64,000 nucleotides of DNA. Origin: Sanderia malayensis (taxonomy: Eukaryota > Cnidaria > Scyphozoa > Semaeostomeae > Pelagiidae). This document shows positions 61,601 through 64,000 of this stretch, piece after piece. The notes beneath the pieces were generated by a model, which was given only the letters and a program-made list of their open reading frames with translations, was not told where the DNA came from and searched no databases. Each line of letters begins with the position of its first letter. Position 1 is the stretch's first letter. Both the position numbers and the translations under genes were made by a program. Where the stretch lies: positions 2,108,001 to 2,172,000 of the forward strand of contig RQOL01000876.1 in assembly GCA_013076295.1 (NCBI GenBank). The letters run 5' to 3'.

Positions 61601-63578
61601 TAAGCAACGTAAAGCGATCTACCAAAGCACATCTTCAAGCAACCGATTCTTCTATCACGAAATCAACTATGCTGTACCCATTGAGCAGCTTGGGTATTTG
61701 ATTGACACCAGTGCGCGCTGTCAACAGCGCGTGGAGTACTACTGCTCGAAGTCGACGCTGATGTTTTCCAATGACAAAACTGCAGCAATGATCAGCAGAT
61801 ATGGCGCTCGTTGGTACTCGAGGAACGGGTTTATTCAGAGGTACTGGGGAGGAGCTGAGAAAGGTAGTCTCAAATGCGCATGTGGAATGAACAATAGTTG
61901 TTATGACAACCGATTGGGATGTAACTGCGATGCAATGGATGGACAATGGAGATCAGACGGGGGGTACCTGCGATTCAAAGACGACTTACCAGTTACGAAA
62001 CTTCAGTTCAGCAAGCGGAACACAAACCCTGCTTCTGCGTACAGCCTCGGTCCGCTGGAGTGTTTTGGAAACCAAACCGAGGCTGTTGCGCCCGAGAAAG
62101 CGACGACCCAAACACAAGTGACAAAGCAGACGAAAAGAAACGATCCAGCAACAAAATCAACAACACGTGTTCCAACAACGTTAGTACAAACATCAACAAC
62201 AAGAGTAGCAAGGACGACGTCATCAAGCACTCGGTTGAGCACAACTAAAACGTCTATCAGACACGGATTCGTAACAAAAGATGCAGATAAACACAACACT
62301 GATAAATCTACGTCTAAAACAAGAATCTCAAATTTATCCTCAATCTCGAGAGCGAAAGAAACAGCTGAAAAGCCTGCCACAATCGCATCAAGCAATGGCC
62401 TAGCCTCGACTCGACAAACAAAAAATACAAACAATGGACATGGAAACGAGGATACAGATTCCGTGCTGGTTACATCGAGTCCCGCGTTGCCAAGAACAGG
62501 CGGCTCGCTGTCCGCCGCGGAAATAGCCGCAACGCCGAAAACCGCAACGAGAAAAATTGCAAGCGTTCTCGTCGTACACCAACCGGCGGCAAATCACTCC
62601 GAGCAGGGCCTAAGCAGCAGACAGATGTTCATCCTAATCGCATTGATATCAAGTCTGACACTATTCACCATACTATTGATCGTTATCGTATTGAGACAGC
62701 GTATATTTGCATACGCCTCGTCAAAGAAACAGCCGCTTAGTGTGGAATTGAAAGAAAACGATGAAAACCCGAAAATGCACTCATTTCAACCGCCGCCAAA
62801 TAACAACAGCCGGTCATCAACTGATGGTAACGATGGCGATCGCTCGCCGTCTAGGTCGATGCTAGACATGCACAAAATCGAGATTGTTAAAATCGGAAGC
62901 GTGTTTGGAAAACAGAGTTCTACTCCGTCCGAATCTGAGACATCAATGAACTCGTTTGACACATCGCGGTACCTGGAAATATCCGAGGAGGGTAGCGATA
63001 CTGGTAGTTACATGAGTTATACGAAGCCGAAAGGCATATTGAAGAGCAATAAGTTCCTGCTGACGTCACGACCGAGGTCTGAAGGTCATGCGTTCGATAC
63101 CCAAGAGGTGATAGGTTTGATACACATCAGCAAAGAACAGCGAAAAACCAGCCACGAGGAAGAGAATTCTGAGCTACTGGGAAATTCATCTTCGGATAAT
63201 GATAACTTTGTTGACGAGCGATATCTGATGGCGAAATCGAAAATCGATGACTCCATGCAGTTTTATCAAGGAAATAACATTCGACAACACGTGCAGCGTT
63301 CGAGTCCAGGAAGAAATGAAAGCATCGAAGCTGACACAGGTTTCCTCACTGACTCCTCACTTTCGAGTAATTCTAGAAAGAGTTTGGGAAGTTCTACGGG
63401 TGACGAAAGCAATGATGAGTTCTACATGGCGAGAAAACATAAAAAGTCTTCCAAAAGATCGGTTCGTTTCGCCTTTAATGAAATCGAGGCTGGTTTGAAA
63501 ACACCGTCAAAACGAGGCTGCGAGAAGGTGCAAGATAGGTGCTTCTATCAAGAGGGTGAAGATGAAGTGTTCTCCTGA
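52608..63578 (+). CDS. Contactin-associated-protein / neurexin-IV-like receptor (2 coding exons, 1143 aa)
   Basis: Exon 1 is 52608-52936 and exon 2 is 60476-63578, joined at GKPR/IVLGG inside the first LamG domain. In order: signal peptide (about 1-25), acidic Ser-rich stretch, LamG (about 42-230), LamG (about 240-390), EGF with six Cys (400-432), fibrinogen-like domain (about 439-640) with CNTNAP-type CSKS.., YWGGA, CACG, CNCDA and FKDDLPVT signatures, Thr/Ser-rich mucin-like stalk, one membrane span (about 827-849), cytoplasmic tail of about 294 residues. It lacks the N-terminal discoidin and the C-terminal LamG/EGF modules of vertebrate CNTNAPs. Expected role: cell-surface adhesion at junctions. 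The tail contains GILK (963-966) and RSVRF (1104-1108), resembling PP1 docking motifs. An in-frame ATG at 52293 would add 105 residues, but 52608 is preferred because it opens the signal peptide. Extra small exons in the 7.5-kb intron cannot be excluded. Confidence 0.85.
52937..60475. other. 7.5-kb intron of the CNTNAP-like gene
   Basis: The donor AG/GTAAGA at 52936 and the acceptor TTTGTTTCAG ending at 60475 preserve the LamG reading frame. The intron is A/T-rich. Apart from the small MITE at 57451-57560 and scattered CGAGGCT-containing fragments, I see no coding exon or RNA gene. Confidence 0.7.
57451..57560. mobile_element. Short CCGTA-type MITE (110 bp)
   Basis: Starts CCGTAATGCTTCGAATAAAC, ends GGAGCATTACGG, with TA on both sides. 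The centre has CCCCGGGCG with AATAAACGCCCC repeats. Smallest of the five complete family members in the window. Confidence 0.75.
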
Positions 63579-63675
63579 GCGTGCATACACGTCTTGTAAG
63601 GTCTGCATCAGACATGAAGGGCCTTTGGTCAATGTCACGTGACGGGTCGACACTAAAAGCTGGAACAAGAAATCT

Positions 63676-63681
63676 AATAAA
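63676..63681 (+). terminator. Candidate polyadenylation signal of the CNTNAP-like gene
   Basis: AATAAA about 98 nt after the stop codon at 63578. Confidence 0.45.
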
Positions 63682-64000
63682 ATCGGAAAAGATGGAACAC
63701 AGGAATCCATGGTGAACGAAATGGAATGCTGAAAGTAAGTAATTGGGGAAGCCAGCAAGATGTTGAAACTGCATTGGAGACGATTTGCAAGAAACTCAAA
63801 CACAAAGCAATGAAAACTCACCATGATTTGAAGGATGAAATGAGCTCTTTGGAAAGGTATACATAATTTGTAATATGCATCATCTAAAAACAAATTAGCA
63901 TTTTGGTAAATTGCCACCACCTCACACACAAGACAACTGAATGTTCACTGAATCACATTAAAAGGATAAAAACGTTAAATGAATTTTAATTTAATACAAT

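Noticed and set aside
1239..63520. Apparent excess of CGAGGCT across coding and non-coding parts
   Set aside because: Many hits come from the duplicated SLC22 and TRPA introns; without a proper count against base composition the excess is not established.

Overview
This window is animal (metazoan) nuclear DNA. The genes have many exons with GT-AG introns of conserved phase, the introns are AT-rich and full of small DNA transposons and minisatellites, and the gene families are animal ones (SLC22, core-1 galactosyltransferase, TRPA1, contactin-associated/neurexin-like). Interstitial TTAGGG repeats and the kind of mobile elements suggest a non-vertebrate, probably marine, animal. I cannot fix the phylum from the sequence.

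Layout. (1) 0.6-16.5 kb, minus strand: three intact tandem SLC22-type organic ion transporter genes with the same eight-exon structure (530, 530 and 529 aa). (2) 18.1-19.1 kb, minus strand: an intronless core-1 beta-1,3-galactosyltransferase (334 aa). (3) 20.1-20.7 kb: a tandem array with TTAGGG tracts and a repeated TGACGTAA/TGCGCA segment, just upstream of (4) TRPA1-like channel 1 (21.1-30.5 kb, plus strand, ten exons, 1128 aa). (5) A tandem duplicate of that gene (32.2-43.8 kb, plus strand, ten exons, 1128 aa). Its first intron is swollen to 4.7 kb by a stack of insertions, including an apparently complete 3.36-kb P-type transposon (33813-37171) that encodes an intact THAP plus DDE transposase on the minus strand. 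(6) 44.2-52.6 kb: no recognisable gene. (7) 52.6-63.6 kb, plus strand: a contactin-associated-protein/neurexin-IV-like receptor (two coding exons, 1143 aa) with LamG, LamG, EGF, fibrinogen-like domain, membrane span and a long cytoplasmic tail.

The genes do not form an operon or an obvious pathway. The TRPA pair is one segmental duplication of about 10 kb (roughly 20815-30963 and 31003-44213). Comparing its halves gives natural empty sites for several mobile elements, shows which exons diverge faster, and shows that copy 2 lost the upstream sequence of copy 1. Exon boundaries below were placed by hand from splice consensus, reading frame and paralogue agreement. All three SLC22 genes and both TRPA genes close in frame with identical intron phases.
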